Assembly (NCBI GenBank): GCA_030248135.1
Contig: JASANC010003363.1
Coordinates: forward strand, 23,247-87,246
Reading direction: 5' to 3'
Length of the DNA: 64,000 bases
Source: Theristus sp. LFF4_11
Taxonomy: Eukaryota > Nematoda > Chromadorea > Monhysterida > Xyalidae
The position numbers and the translations under genes were made by a program. The notes below the pieces were generated by a model. That model had not been told where the DNA came from. It was given only the letters and a program-made list of their open reading frames with translations, and ran no database searches. Of this stretch, positions 1 to 9,885 are shown piece by piece. The stretch's first letter is position 1; each line of letters starts with the position of its first letter.

Positions 1-268
1 GCGTTGCATGTGAAGTGTGTTTGTTTTAAAACTTGACTTTTTCGCAGAATAAAATTTTTTCAGGGCTTGGGAAACTGCGAAATACACCAAGAAGAACAAA
101 TGTATCGGGTTTGTTTAAAATCAAACACCCCATTTGTGCCTAAATAAATACGTTTTCTTGCAACGCCTTTTCCATTCTTTCTTCTTTCGTGACTTCTGTG
201 TTCATCGAAAAGTGACAGGTTGAAACGAACACAGCATGGCTAACGATCGACCCAGCAAAACTAGTCTG

Positions 269-358
269 AAGGCGCATTCATGTTGCAGTATTTAGTGCCC
301 GCGTAGCTATGTTTTAACATAGCTGTGCGCTCACTAAATACTGCAACATGAATGCGCC
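269..358. mobile_element. Hairpin MITE, family 1, copy 1
   Basis: A 27-nt terminal inverted repeat (GGCGCATTCATGTTGCAG..., ending in TATTTAGTG) flanks a loop holding a second palindrome, AGCTATG/CATAGCT. The whole 90 bp can fold into one stem. Two diverged copies lie at 19447-19532 and 51419-51502. No coding capacity is visible, so this is a non-autonomous element. Confidence 0.85.
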
Positions 359-699
359 CTGACTCGCAACTAAGCAAGCAGAGCGAAAGCACTGACCACC
401 AAGCTGTCCTTGTTTGACTCAGGAATGAGGTGTTTGCTGCAGAGCATCTGATGGTCCTGGTCAAATCCAGCATAATAAAATCGGCTCACTGTGAAACGTG
501 CGTTCACCTGCGATCGACCGACGGTAGAGTGCTTCAACACATCTTCATAGCTAAAAACAGTTTATTAACAACAACTTTGATAACTTTCAGTGGTCTAATT
601 CATTGAAAACACAGAAAACTTGGTCCAGTGGAATGAATGCAATTGATGGTTTTAACGGCCTACGGTTACGGTAGCCGGCCTCAAAGCAAGAGCGCCAAT

Positions 700-1180
700 T
701 CAAATCCAATCAATCAGTGTGCGACCAAACAAAACCGACCGTTTCAGATGCATGGCGACCTCCGCCTGCAGCAAATGGAGAAGTGGGAAAAGCACGTTGC
801 TGGCAGTGGTGCACTCGTACAAACGGTTGATCAGCAGTGGCAATCGCATGGTGTAGGTCTGGAGGGAAAAAGAGCTACAGCATTGGGACACGTTGACAAA
901 TACATGAACAAAAAATGAAAAAGCTGTGAGCTTTCTCTTTTTTTAAATCGCAAAAACTCAAAAAAAAATTCTTGACACACACGGCAAGGAAGACAAAAGC
1001 ATTTACGCATTTTTTGTGTTGTCAATGCACTTGGCTTGCGTTCTTGGTTGGATTCATGCGTACAAGATTAAGATTTCCAGTAGTAACCTCAACGTCAGCA
1101 GCGGTTGTGCGATCACTGAGCAGCGCTCGACTGTACGAGTACAAAAACGCCAACGCGTTCACCGTGTCCAACACATCTTC
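700..1180 (-). CDS. C-terminal two-exon fragment of an unrecognised protein
   Basis: Two minus-strand blocks join in phase 0. The first is 1180-1064, with acceptor TTGCAG and donor GTACGC. The second is 858-700, with acceptor CCCTCCAG and stop TGA. Together they give 91 codons with a coding-like composition, beginning EDVLDTVNALAFLYSY and ending GRTLIDWI. The second exon is rich in Leu and forms a likely helix. No in-frame ATG or convincing upstream exon exists before 1180: the next 230 bp carry stops, and the neighbouring gene's poly(A) signal lies at about 1405. It is either the 3' end of a gene whose first exon I failed to see, or a truncated remnant. I do not recognise the family. Confidence 0.35.
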
Positions 1181-1414
1181 CTGCAACGGTCACTTGAAAA
1201 ATCTGCGCTATGAAAGAGTTTTGTTTCTGAACTAAACTGGTAGGCATTCAGAAATGGGTCTGATACTATTTTGAAACAGATGGCTCCAATGCAACCGATG
1301 AATATTATGCGAGGATTGCTTTTGAAAAGTTTTATTGTTTTAAATTGTTAAAAAGATCGCTGCTGAACTGCTATGAATAGTAAACGAAAAAAGCAAGTTT
1401 TAAATTTATTGATG

Positions 1415-2536
1415 TTAACGAACACCAACCACAACAACTTCTTTGTCGATTTGTTTGCACCGCTCCACTGCCGCAGTGTGGTTGCCGTCAATCAAACTCT
1501 GCGATGCGAGTTTAACTTCTGCCCTTATTAGTTGGCGCTGTGCGGCAGTTGCACTGGCCTTCTCATTTTCTTCTTGTTCTTTCGTCCGAGAGTTCTGTGA
1601 TTGCTGCTGATTGCTTGCAGTGTTGCGAGTGTTTTGCGGGTTGACAGAGGTTGCGATGCACGCACGGACCAATCTGGCAATTGACGCAACCGATGCAGCG
1701 CCGGGAATGCTGAGTACCGTCACAATAATCCACAAACAATCTGAAGAACATATGCACCCTCATTCCACAAGGATATTTTTAAGCTGCTGGTTACAAAAAA
1801 GCGGACGCAAGTGTCGTAAAAATCAACTGTATCAGCTAGAAAAGCAAACTGACGCACCATAATAAGTGAGGACGGCAAAATCGAACGTCAGTGCTGACAG
1901 AGCCAATTGCAGTGGCTGCTTTCTTTGCGGAAGCAAATTCTCCAAACGACGCAGAATATCGAGGAAGTCCTCGTTTGAAAACTGGTCAAAGTCTAAGTTT
2001 TCAAACGGGTTTGAACGAGGCGCATTATTTGACGTTTCATTTAAGTTTTCGGAGTGCACCTTGGTCGGTTGATCAGTCTGGTTTTGCATTAGGGTGAACG
2101 GGAGTCGAGTGAAATGTGCGTACGTGAACGTCAGCAGGCAGCTGAGTCTGTCGTCGTTGTCACGGTGGACGTAGATCGACGGCGGTGCGATGCGTTCAAT
2201 GGCCAGTGAGCGATGTAATGCGGACAGCAGCAGCTCAAACAGTTTGTTGCATTCGTGCTTGCTCAGTTGTGGCGACCGTTGAAGTGCCACCAATCGACCA
2301 TAAAATTTGCAGAGTATGTCCGGCGTGAGTTCTTGCGCAGCCAAGTGCATTTCGCTGACCGAGAGGCCTTCCAGTCGCCACAGCAGTATGGTCTGCCACG
2401 CGGCGACGACGTAAACGTCCGTCAGCTCAACCACTGTGCCCATCTGTTGCTGATGTGTCTCTTCATGGGTGAGACTGCCACAGAGCACTGCTCCCAGCAA
2501 CGCAATCAACACAACAAGCACGCGCGCCAACAGCAT
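1415..2536 (-). CDS. Putative secreted/membrane protein of unknown family, 334 aa
   Basis: Two exons, 2536-1858 and 1740-1415, are joined in phase 1 by a 117-bp intron (donor GTGCGT, acceptor TTCTTCAG) and give 334 aa. The ATG at 2536 was chosen because it opens a clear signal peptide (residues 1-20, LLARVLVVLIALLGAVL). An acceptor-like TTTGCAG lies 20 nt upstream, suggesting a 5'UTR intron or trans-splicing. The ectodomain has NQT and NET sequons and several Cys. A hydrophobic segment spans the splice junction (around residues 218-245, including CLWIIVTVLSIPGAASVASI), followed by a Gln/Glu/Lys-rich tail. AATAAA follows the stop within 10 nt. A single-pass type I protein is the natural reading. 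I recognise no family. Confidence 0.7.
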
Positions 2537-3447
2537 CTTCGAAAGGCAACAACTGCAAAGAATCACGTTGCGTACCAAAAGTTGAAATAATCGGGAAAAT
2601 TTACAAAATCAGGAGAGCGCAGGCAGGTCGGGACAATATTTATCTGAATGGATCTGCTTGGAGAATGAAACCTTACAAAGTGTATATCTGTGGAGACGGA
2701 AAACCAACCAGGAAGCGCAATCACAAAATTCTCAGTAATCCAGACGATATTTCCTGTGATTTTAGATTTCGAAGATGCAATAAGCACAGGAAAACACAGG
2801 TTTTTTGGAAACACAAAATTGAAAAGCTTGCTCAGATAAGAATCAGTCAACGACACTGAAATTACTCTGTGTGAACAGCAGACACAAGAAAGCAAGGTTC
2901 ATTCATTTAGACTGGCGGTTGTATTTCCGCTTTTTGAAGCTGATCAAAAACAGCGTCGATCAAAATGATTTCAGGCAAAAAACACGTTACTGACGAAGGA
3001 GAACAGAGAATGAGGGCATTTATGTTTACGTAGGTAGCCATCATGCACATTGTCCCGCTGACGCAATTGACTTGGTTTATGTTGGTGTTGCACCACACCC
3101 AGTTTGGGGTCCCTAATCCGTTGCATGTTTTGTGTGTGGAATGTCGTGTGTTGTGGCATTCTTGACGTCACGATTGATCGAACAACAAATGTCTTTTTTT
3201 ATCCATGTCAGTTTTTATCGTGAAGTAATTGCATCTTCCCACGAAGAAAAATACCAATGATTCATATTAAACCGATCAAAAAGAATGTTTGAATTTGAAA
3301 CAAACGTGATACTCAGAAAAGTGGATATAATTGGAATATTGTAAATTAGGATGAATATGTACACAAGATCATTAGTTGCAAAACATGTATGTAACCGCAT
3401 AGTTACGTTTATGAGATGTTCTTTAAAAAGAAACTGGCAAAATACTT
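2537..3447. other. Intergenic; one weak cysteine-rich exon candidate
   Basis: This stretch lies upstream of the 2536 start. On the minus strand, about 3133-2907, a reading frame has regularly spaced Cys (ECHN..., CNGLGTPNWVWCN, VNCVSGTMCM, LILCSP) resembling part of a Ly6/uPAR-like secreted domain. I could not place reliable splice sites or a signal-peptide exon, so I do not call a gene. The remainder is AT-rich and featureless. Confidence 0.2.
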
Positions 3448-3655
3448 TAAAGCGCCATTCGTGGAGGTTGAAGCGCGCTGATACGCGCTGACGCGCGTCA
3501 CTTCGCTACACGTTCACGAAGCAAAAAAAAAACAGCGCGCTTCAGCGCGCTTCAGTTTTGGAACATACGCACATTCATACGCACGGCACGTTCATGTTAG
3601 CGCGTGTCAGCGCGCGTCAACGCGCTTCAGCGCGCGCGTGCATGAATGGGCCTTA
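3448..3655. mobile_element. CpG-rich MITE with AAGGCCCATTCATG-type ends
   Basis: The left end AAAGCGCCATTCGTG and right end GCATGAATGGGCCTT are imperfect inverted repeats about 200 bp apart. The interior is built from reiterated CAGCGCGCTTCAG/CGCGTCA units, unlike the AT-rich surroundings. There is no open reading frame. The terminal motif resembles those of the 269-358 and 14627-14836 elements. Confidence 0.65.
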
Positions 3656-3860
3656 AGTACGGCATCACCGAATAGACATGGCATCTTCTTTCAGGGTACA
3701 AGGAGCACGCGAAATTAGAATGAAAGATAAAAGGCTCTCAGAACTCGAATTGTGTGATTATTTAATTTGAAAATATCCAGCATTTTTAAAAACGCACAGC
3801 TCGTAGTCTGCGACTGCTGTTACCTTGATTGAGCTGCCTTATTTGTTCGGTCGTACTGTA

Positions 3861-4844
3861 CAGGGTGATCAAAAAAAAACTACGCGGTAACCGGGTGGTT
3901 TGGGTTAAAAAATTTTAAATCACATATCACCCATAACTTCTTATTTTTGTGTTAAAATTTCTGACGAATTGGTCCACTCTATAATGAATGCGAAACGAAA
4001 TAGTGAAAACGCGAAAAATTTGAATTTTCCCGCCAAATTCGTACGCTGCGCTTAGCGTACGCCTACCACTCAGCGCTCAAGATGTTTCAGCTTTCTGCTG
4101 TGAATTTGTTTTTTTAAAGAACAATCGGCGATTTTATGTTGATGATGACGAGATCGGCCGACCATAGCCCGTTTTTTTTTCAATTTCAAACATTTCCAGT
4201 TTCACAGAAATTTGCGTGCCACAACCCAATTATTTGGGCATTTATTTGGAGCCGGGTCGGTGCTGCGCAAATCGATTTGTCGGCGACACGCACGAATATC
4301 TGTTGTCGTGCTTTTTGCCTGCTCGATGCAAAACACAGAACACCCGCGGCTCAGTGGTCCAATCCATTTTTTCACGGAATGGAGCAAAACCAGAAAAAAG
4401 TGATTGCTTGGCTGCTGCAACAAATACAATCAAATTATTTGGTAGATCTGTTGGGCGTTTCGCCAATTATTCGTTGTACGCCGTACAAAAAAACAGTGAT
4501 TTCAGAGAAAGTTGTGCCAGACAAATATAAAAAAACCGATTCTTGCATTGTTGTTTTTAAAAAAGAAAAGAAACGAAAATTCACAGCAGAAAGTTGAAAC
4601 ATCTGCTTGAGCGCTGAGTGGTGGACGTGCGCGAAGCGCAGCGAACGCGAAAATTCCATTTTTTAGCGTTTTCACTATTTCGTTTTGCATTCATTATAGC
4701 CTTGACCAATTCGTCTGAATTTTAACACAAAAAATGAGAAGTTATATTTATGTGATGCTTGGTAAAATTTCAGCTCAAACCATCCACTCGTTGGCCAGCT
4801 TCATAGAGCCGATTCTTATCGTGTAGTTTTTTTTAATTACTCTG
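3861..4844. mobile_element. Non-autonomous Tc1/mariner-type element with long terminal inverted repeats
   Basis: The ends are CAGGGTGATCAAAAAAAAAC and the matching inverse GTTTTTTTTAATTACTCTG. TA dinucleotides flank both sides (3859-3860 and 4845-4846), the target duplication of Tc1/mariner transposons. The inverted repeats extend well inward: the CGCTCAAGATGTTTCAGCTTTC block near 4074 recurs inverted near 4590-4610. The 984-bp element holds an open frame (4136-4597) with no DDE/D transposase features, so I treat it as a non-coding derivative. The 58322-58667 element starts with the same CAGGGTG. Confidence 0.8.
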
Positions 4845-4936
4845 TATATTTTTACATATTTTTTGTATTAATATTAATAACAAATTAGTAAGGAAGGATT
4901 ACACACCAAGTGCACTGTACATGGTTACACGTAATT

Positions 4937-5057
4937 TTAATTTGCTTCTTCCTCCAACGGCTGGTAATTTGGCCCAGAGCCAGGACTGGTCGTGTTCTCT
5001 TGTTCTTCAGTGTTCCCAATTTCTGGAATTATGAAAATTCTGAAAAAAGGATACAAG
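4937..5057. other. Short spacer left of the long inverted repeat
   Basis: About 120 bp between the mariner-like element and the left TTAA of the foldback element. A minus-strand frame crosses it into the element but has no family features. No gene is supported. Confidence 0.4.
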
Positions 5058-6927
5058 TTAAAACGTCTTGCACATAAGAGCGGTATGACTAGCGCTCGAT
5101 GGCCAAAAAATGGAATTTTGACATTTTGGGCTAAAACGATCCTATTAAGTGTCCTGAGTAAGCGCACAAAATTTTTCGGCCAAACACCTACCGTAACCCG
5201 AGTTATGGCCATTTTATGTGTTGGCCGACGGGCGCCGGTGACTCCGGCGACCGATCGTCGAATTGCATTTTTTTTGGGCTTTTAAAGCAATTTTACGCAA
5301 ATCCGAGGTGACCACGTGAAAGAGGAGAACAAACTGAATCAGATCCACTACTTTTTGATTAAATTTAGCAAATTTTTAGTTGTGTCCTGAAATTCTGGCT
5401 TGTACGACAGAGATTTTAAAAAAGCGCCCGGCTCTAACGGTTTCAGAAAATTTCGCAATAACAGAAAGATAGCCCAAATTCTGGGCTTTACGATGATGCC
5501 AAAATCGTGCCCCGTTATTACTTTTTGGCTATTTTAAAATAGGTTTCCGCCGCCCTGGTGGCCAAAAATGTCGAAAAAACGGCTTTTTTGCCATATTTTC
5601 CTAACTCTTGTCTGCCAGGGTCATCGCATTCTGCTCTAAACTTGCTGACGTGACCTTCTGCTGTACTCTGAGTAAGTTTGATTTTCTAAATGACCTTATG
5701 GAAACTCCATCCAAGCAAAAATATGGGTGTTTTTCGACCGATTTTAGCCGAAAATCACGTGACTACCGGTTGTTACCACTTACGTATAATGAGAACTATG
5801 TAGATTCTTATGTTGGTAGAAAGTTAAACTACCTTTTTGGCTACAATGCGGTACTCAGGTAGTGACCAGTCATAGATTGCTGAGTTTGTAAAGGCTTTAT
5901 TTGCTTCACCAAATGTGGCAAATATAGCAAAAAATAGTGTTTTTCGAATATTTTGATGTGTCCGTCCGTGTACAGTGTATTTCCTGGTATAACGACAAAT
6001 TGCGAAGCAACGTTGACAAAAATCCAACCACGGCTATTAAAGCAACTTTTTGTGCTGAATCCAAAAAAAGTGGTTACGGTGTCGAAATTTTGCTATATTC
6101 ACGATGTTTAGTTTTTTGCCCTTTAGCTTAACTTAACTTAACTTAAGTTAGCTTAACTTTCTACCAACATAACAATCTCCATAGTTCTCAGTATCAGTGG
6201 TAACAGCCGGTAGTCACGTGATTTTCGGCCAAAATCGATTGAAAAACAGCCATATTTTTGCTTGGATGGAGTTTCCATTGGGTCATTTAGAAAATCAAAC
6301 TTACTCAGAGTACAGCAGAAGGTCACGTCAGCAAGTTTAGAGCAGAATGCGATGACCCTGGCAGACAAGGGTTAGGAAAATATGGCCAAAAAGCCGTTTT
6401 TTCGACTTGTTTTGGCCACCAGGCCGGCGGAAAACTATTTTAAAATAGCCAAAAAGTAATAACGGAGCACGATTTTGGCATCATCGTAAAGCCCAGAATC
6501 TGGGCTATCTTTCTGTTATTGGGAAATTTTCTAAAACCGTTAGAGCCGGGCGCTTTTTTAAAATCTCTGTCGTACAAGCCAGAATTTCAGGGCACAACTA
6601 AAAATTTGCTAAATTTAATCAAAAAGTAGTGGATCTGATTCAGTTTGTTCTCCTCTTTCACGTGGTTACCTCGGATTTGCGTAAAATTGCTTTAAAAGCC
6701 CAAAAAATGCATTTCGACGATCGGTCGCCGGAGTCACCGGCGCCCGTCGGCCAACACATAAAATGGCCATAACTCGGGTTACGGTAAGTGTTTGGCCGAA
6801 AAATTTTGTGCGCTTACTCAGGACACTTAGTAGCATCGTTTTAGCCCAAAATATCAAAATTCCATTTTTTGGCCATCGAGCGCCCCATATGGCATTTCAT
6901 ACCGTTCTTATGTGCAAGACGTTTTAA
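5058..6927. mobile_element. Foldback element: two ~780-bp inverted arms bordered by TTAA
   Basis: The left arm (about 5058-5835) and right arm (about 6150-6927) are near-identical in inverted orientation, for example GGTCACGTCAGCAAGTTTAG at 6322 against its inverse near 5640. Both outer ends read TTAAAACGTCTTGCACATAAG with TTAA at 5058-5061 and 6924-6927, consistent with a TTAA target. The central ~315 bp is unique and ends in TTAAC repeats (6127-6157). No transposase is visible. The right arm overlaps the last 87 bp of the PTTG1IP-like reading frame. Confidence 0.75.
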
Positions 6928-8751
6928 TTTTGATACAAGGAAATCTTTTTTAAAGACATCGTCTCGCAAAGTTAAAAAAGCTAACGCACTATATTTTTTA
7001 CGTATTTTGTCGAGTTTCGTGTTGCGTTCAGCCCGTTGCTCATCACGAGCTGCTTGTCGCTGTGCCCGTTCTTCTTCCACGCTTGCTTGCTCCCTTTGGT
7101 ACCTTTTGTAAAAAAAGTCTCCCTCGTGGCCTGGGTGGTAGCGCGGACTTTTGTCTGTGCGTTCGGGGGATAGAGCCCCGCTGAGGGGTGTGTATAGGCA
7201 CTCAATGACAGGTAAAACTTTTTTTTCGGCATAAATCATAATAACAAATAAAAATTGGCCCAACAAACCCCCTGATTGAGCGTTCGCGAAGTCTCCGTTT
7301 GATGCTGAGGCAACAGCAACAACAGCAAGTGAGCAACACCAAGAAAAAGACGCCAATGATTGAGAGCAACACAATTATGTTGACTGAAAAATATTAAAAA
7401 ATAATAATGTTAGAAAAGACCCGACATGCTCCTTGCTTGGACCCAATGTTACATGTTTAAACAGGAAGTGGAATGGATTTCCTTTCTTTGGGTGGTCACG
7501 TTACTATTTGCTCATGCATGCACAGTAGCGCAAATGCGGGGGGGGAGTGGAGGGTCCTCCACCCTCCTCACCCCCCTCAGCGAAAAATCCTGCCGTGCAC
7601 GGGCAACTACCCGTGTACCCTTCCCCCTTTACCTCGACACGAGTATAAGACCCCCCCCCCACCCCACCCCCCCCTCAGAGCCAAAACACAGGATCGCACC
7701 CCCCCCCCACCCCTCACGGTCGGTGTGGTGGTCAATTTTTTTCAAAATTCTCAGTCGTTCCTAGAACGAACTTGGGGTCAGCAAGGATCAAGGTACAGTC
7801 CATCTGGAAAATATATGCAACATGACGCGAACATGTGATGACCAACCAATCAGCGCTGAGAACACCTCATGATTAACCAATCAGCGCTGAGAGTTGCTAT
7901 GACCAACCAATCAGCTAGTTGCATATATTAGCGAGATTGACTGTATATTGTAATTATTGCATTTTTTGTTCATGTTAGTGTTTGTATCTGTCTGGACTCT
8001 GGACACTTTTTACTTGTCTCACTGTACTTGTCATTTCCAGCAAAAAATCACTACCCGTGCGATCCAGTGCACCACCCCCCTCACGAAATGTTTCTGCCCG
8101 TGCACCCCCTCACGTAGAAGGTACCTGACGGTGACACCCCCCTAAAATTGGGCAACACCCCCCTCACCCATGGTCCCGCTTTCGCTACTGCTCATGCACT
8201 GCACTTCTTAAAAGGCTTGGCTTAGGCTTGGGGCTGAACTTTGAAATAGGAATGGATTTAGGCGTTGCTGAGGATTAGGTTCAGGACATATTGTGAGAAT
8301 TGCAGTTTGTTATTAATTGCAAACACGCGGTTAATTTTGCAGGTACATGTCTTGCAACACACAAGTTTTGCGCCAGTCGTTTAAACATGTAGGCCAACCC
8401 TTTTTGGATGCAAACAACGTTCTTCATGCAACATTCGCTTACTCCAGCAAAACATCCAACGGCTGTCGGCCAAGTCGCAGCCACTGTTGTCGTTTGCAAG
8501 CACACCCTGGCAAGTCTGCGACGAACGACACCAGAAACACTGAAACAAGTATGAGCATGATGTTTCATTTGCAATTGCTGCTAAACAAACCGAGATCCAC
8601 AGATTTTTTCATTTGTTTTGCTAACATCAAGGTGAGCGGTGCAATCGGAACACGATCCATTGTTGGCAGCACAGTGGCCAGCCAGCACTGATGCTGCCGA
8701 TGTCGCCACGGACAGCAACAGTGAGTTAAGTAGACTGCTGACCTGCGTCAT
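6841..8751 (-). CDS. PTTG1IP: PTTG1IP-like type I membrane protein (pituitary tumor-transforming gene 1-interacting protein homologue), 225 aa
   Basis: Four exons (8751-8626, 8539-8443, 7383-7269, 7180-6841) join in frame to 225 aa. Order: signal peptide (about 1-25); a cysteine-rich PSI-type domain (about 27-73) with CSDC and CFWC and ending SRWMFCW; a membrane span (about 75-93) running into six consecutive Cys and KRR; then a Glu/Arg-rich coiled coil ending KLDKIRKKY. This order, the CW-membrane-CCCCCC-KRR junction and the DxIRKKY motif are hallmarks of PTTG1IP, a small membrane glycoprotein that in vertebrates binds securin. After KIRKKY the frame runs on about 53 codons, and the last 28 lie inside the right arm of the 5058-6927 inverted repeat. 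The native C-terminus is therefore probably replaced. Intron 2 (1,059 bp) is filled with C-rich repeats. Exons 1-3 are secure; the exact intron-3 ends are less so. Confidence 0.85.
7545..8190. repeat. C-rich dispersed repeat inside intron 2 of the PTTG1IP-like gene
   Basis: Long C-runs alternate with recurring words such as CCCGTGCACCCCCCTCACG and CCTAAAATTGGGCAACACC, ending CGGGACC/CGCTTTCGCTACTG. The same words appear in inverse orientation at 32300-32870, so this is one dispersed family and not simple slippage. Nothing coding. Confidence 0.7.
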
Positions 8752-8840
8752 TATTTTTGCACCAAACCTGAAAATATTCGTCTGTAAAAGCGTTTGTAAA
8801 ATTCAGACAACATGCTGAAAGTGAACGAAATGAATCATCG

Positions 8841-9885
8841 GGATTAGGGTTAGGGGAAAAAAAAATCCGGATTTTTTTTTTAAATTAAAAAAAATTTAAA
8901 AAAAAAAAATTTTTTTTTACAAGTTAGGTTTGTTCGAAGCGTCTCGTCGAGCTGAGTTCATCTAGACTATTTTCAGAACGATCCGGAAAACTATAAGAGC
9001 GAAAATCGTGTTTTATTGAAATTATGTCCATTTCATAGAGGGAAAGTTGCATTTTCAACAGTAAAACAGGACAATTTTCGACGTGTACTTGAATATTGAA
9101 CCGTTCTTAGTTGTTCCTCTTTAGAAAATTACCAAAATTTGACTGTGTTCAAAAATTCCTGTTTGCTGTAGCTAAGTCGGCAACCCCTGTCGACCCGGTC
9201 GCCCCCCCCCCCCCCCCAAGACACTTACTTTCAGGTTCAACCAGCTATGCTATCTGCCACATGGCGAGAGCCCACTCTTCAAATCATCGTATCGAAAACA
9301 CGTACCATGATTTCGCGATCACGTTGCGGGCAACTAGACGCAAGTTTAACACGTTAGTTTAGCTCAGCACGCAAGTTTTAACATGTGGCCATGTTATCGG
9401 GTATCTGAAAAACGGTCGTGTGATGTGGTATTAACCAACATCCCCGCTCCAATTGTTTAACAATATATCGCACAACTCCATTGTAGACCTATAACGTACG
9501 CCAATCAACAAGATATCATGTTCATCTCATGGCCTACCGACTGAAAAAACATGTTCTAAGTTGCAAGAAAACGATTTCTGAAACGATATTTCAATTCAGT
9601 TAAGTCATTTCAACGCTAAAAATTGACTCTAGAAGTCATCCAAATCGAAAAACATGGAGTACGTCGGTCAAAATGACCAAATAATGACATGTACCTAAGC
9701 ACACAAAGAAGTTGGGAAGAAAATTTGGTTTGAACTTTCAAAAAATTATGCCATAAATCGAATTTTCAGAGCAAATTATAAGAAAAATTTTTCAATTTTT
9801 TTTTAAGTTTGAAAAAAAAATCCAAATTTAAAAAAAAAACGAAAAAAAAATAATAAATTTTTTTTTTTCAAAGCCCCTAACCCCG
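8841..9885 (+). repeat. ~1-kb dispersed repeat with GGGTTAGGGG ends, copy A
   Basis: The element starts GGGTTAGGGGAAAAAAAAA and ends AAAGCCCCTAACCCC, a short inverted terminal repeat, with A/T homopolymer shoulders at both ends. Two further long copies lie inverted at 32905-33640 and 33711-34746, with fragments at 30891-31098, 12938-13060 and about 36030-36190. All long copies keep a poly-C tract (near 9205 here) of varying length. Confidence 0.85.

Noticed and set aside
4136..4597. 153-codon frame inside the mariner-like element, considered as a transposase
   Set aside because: No helix-turn-helix or DDE/D pattern, starts inside the inverted repeat, and is far shorter than a Tc1/mariner transposase.
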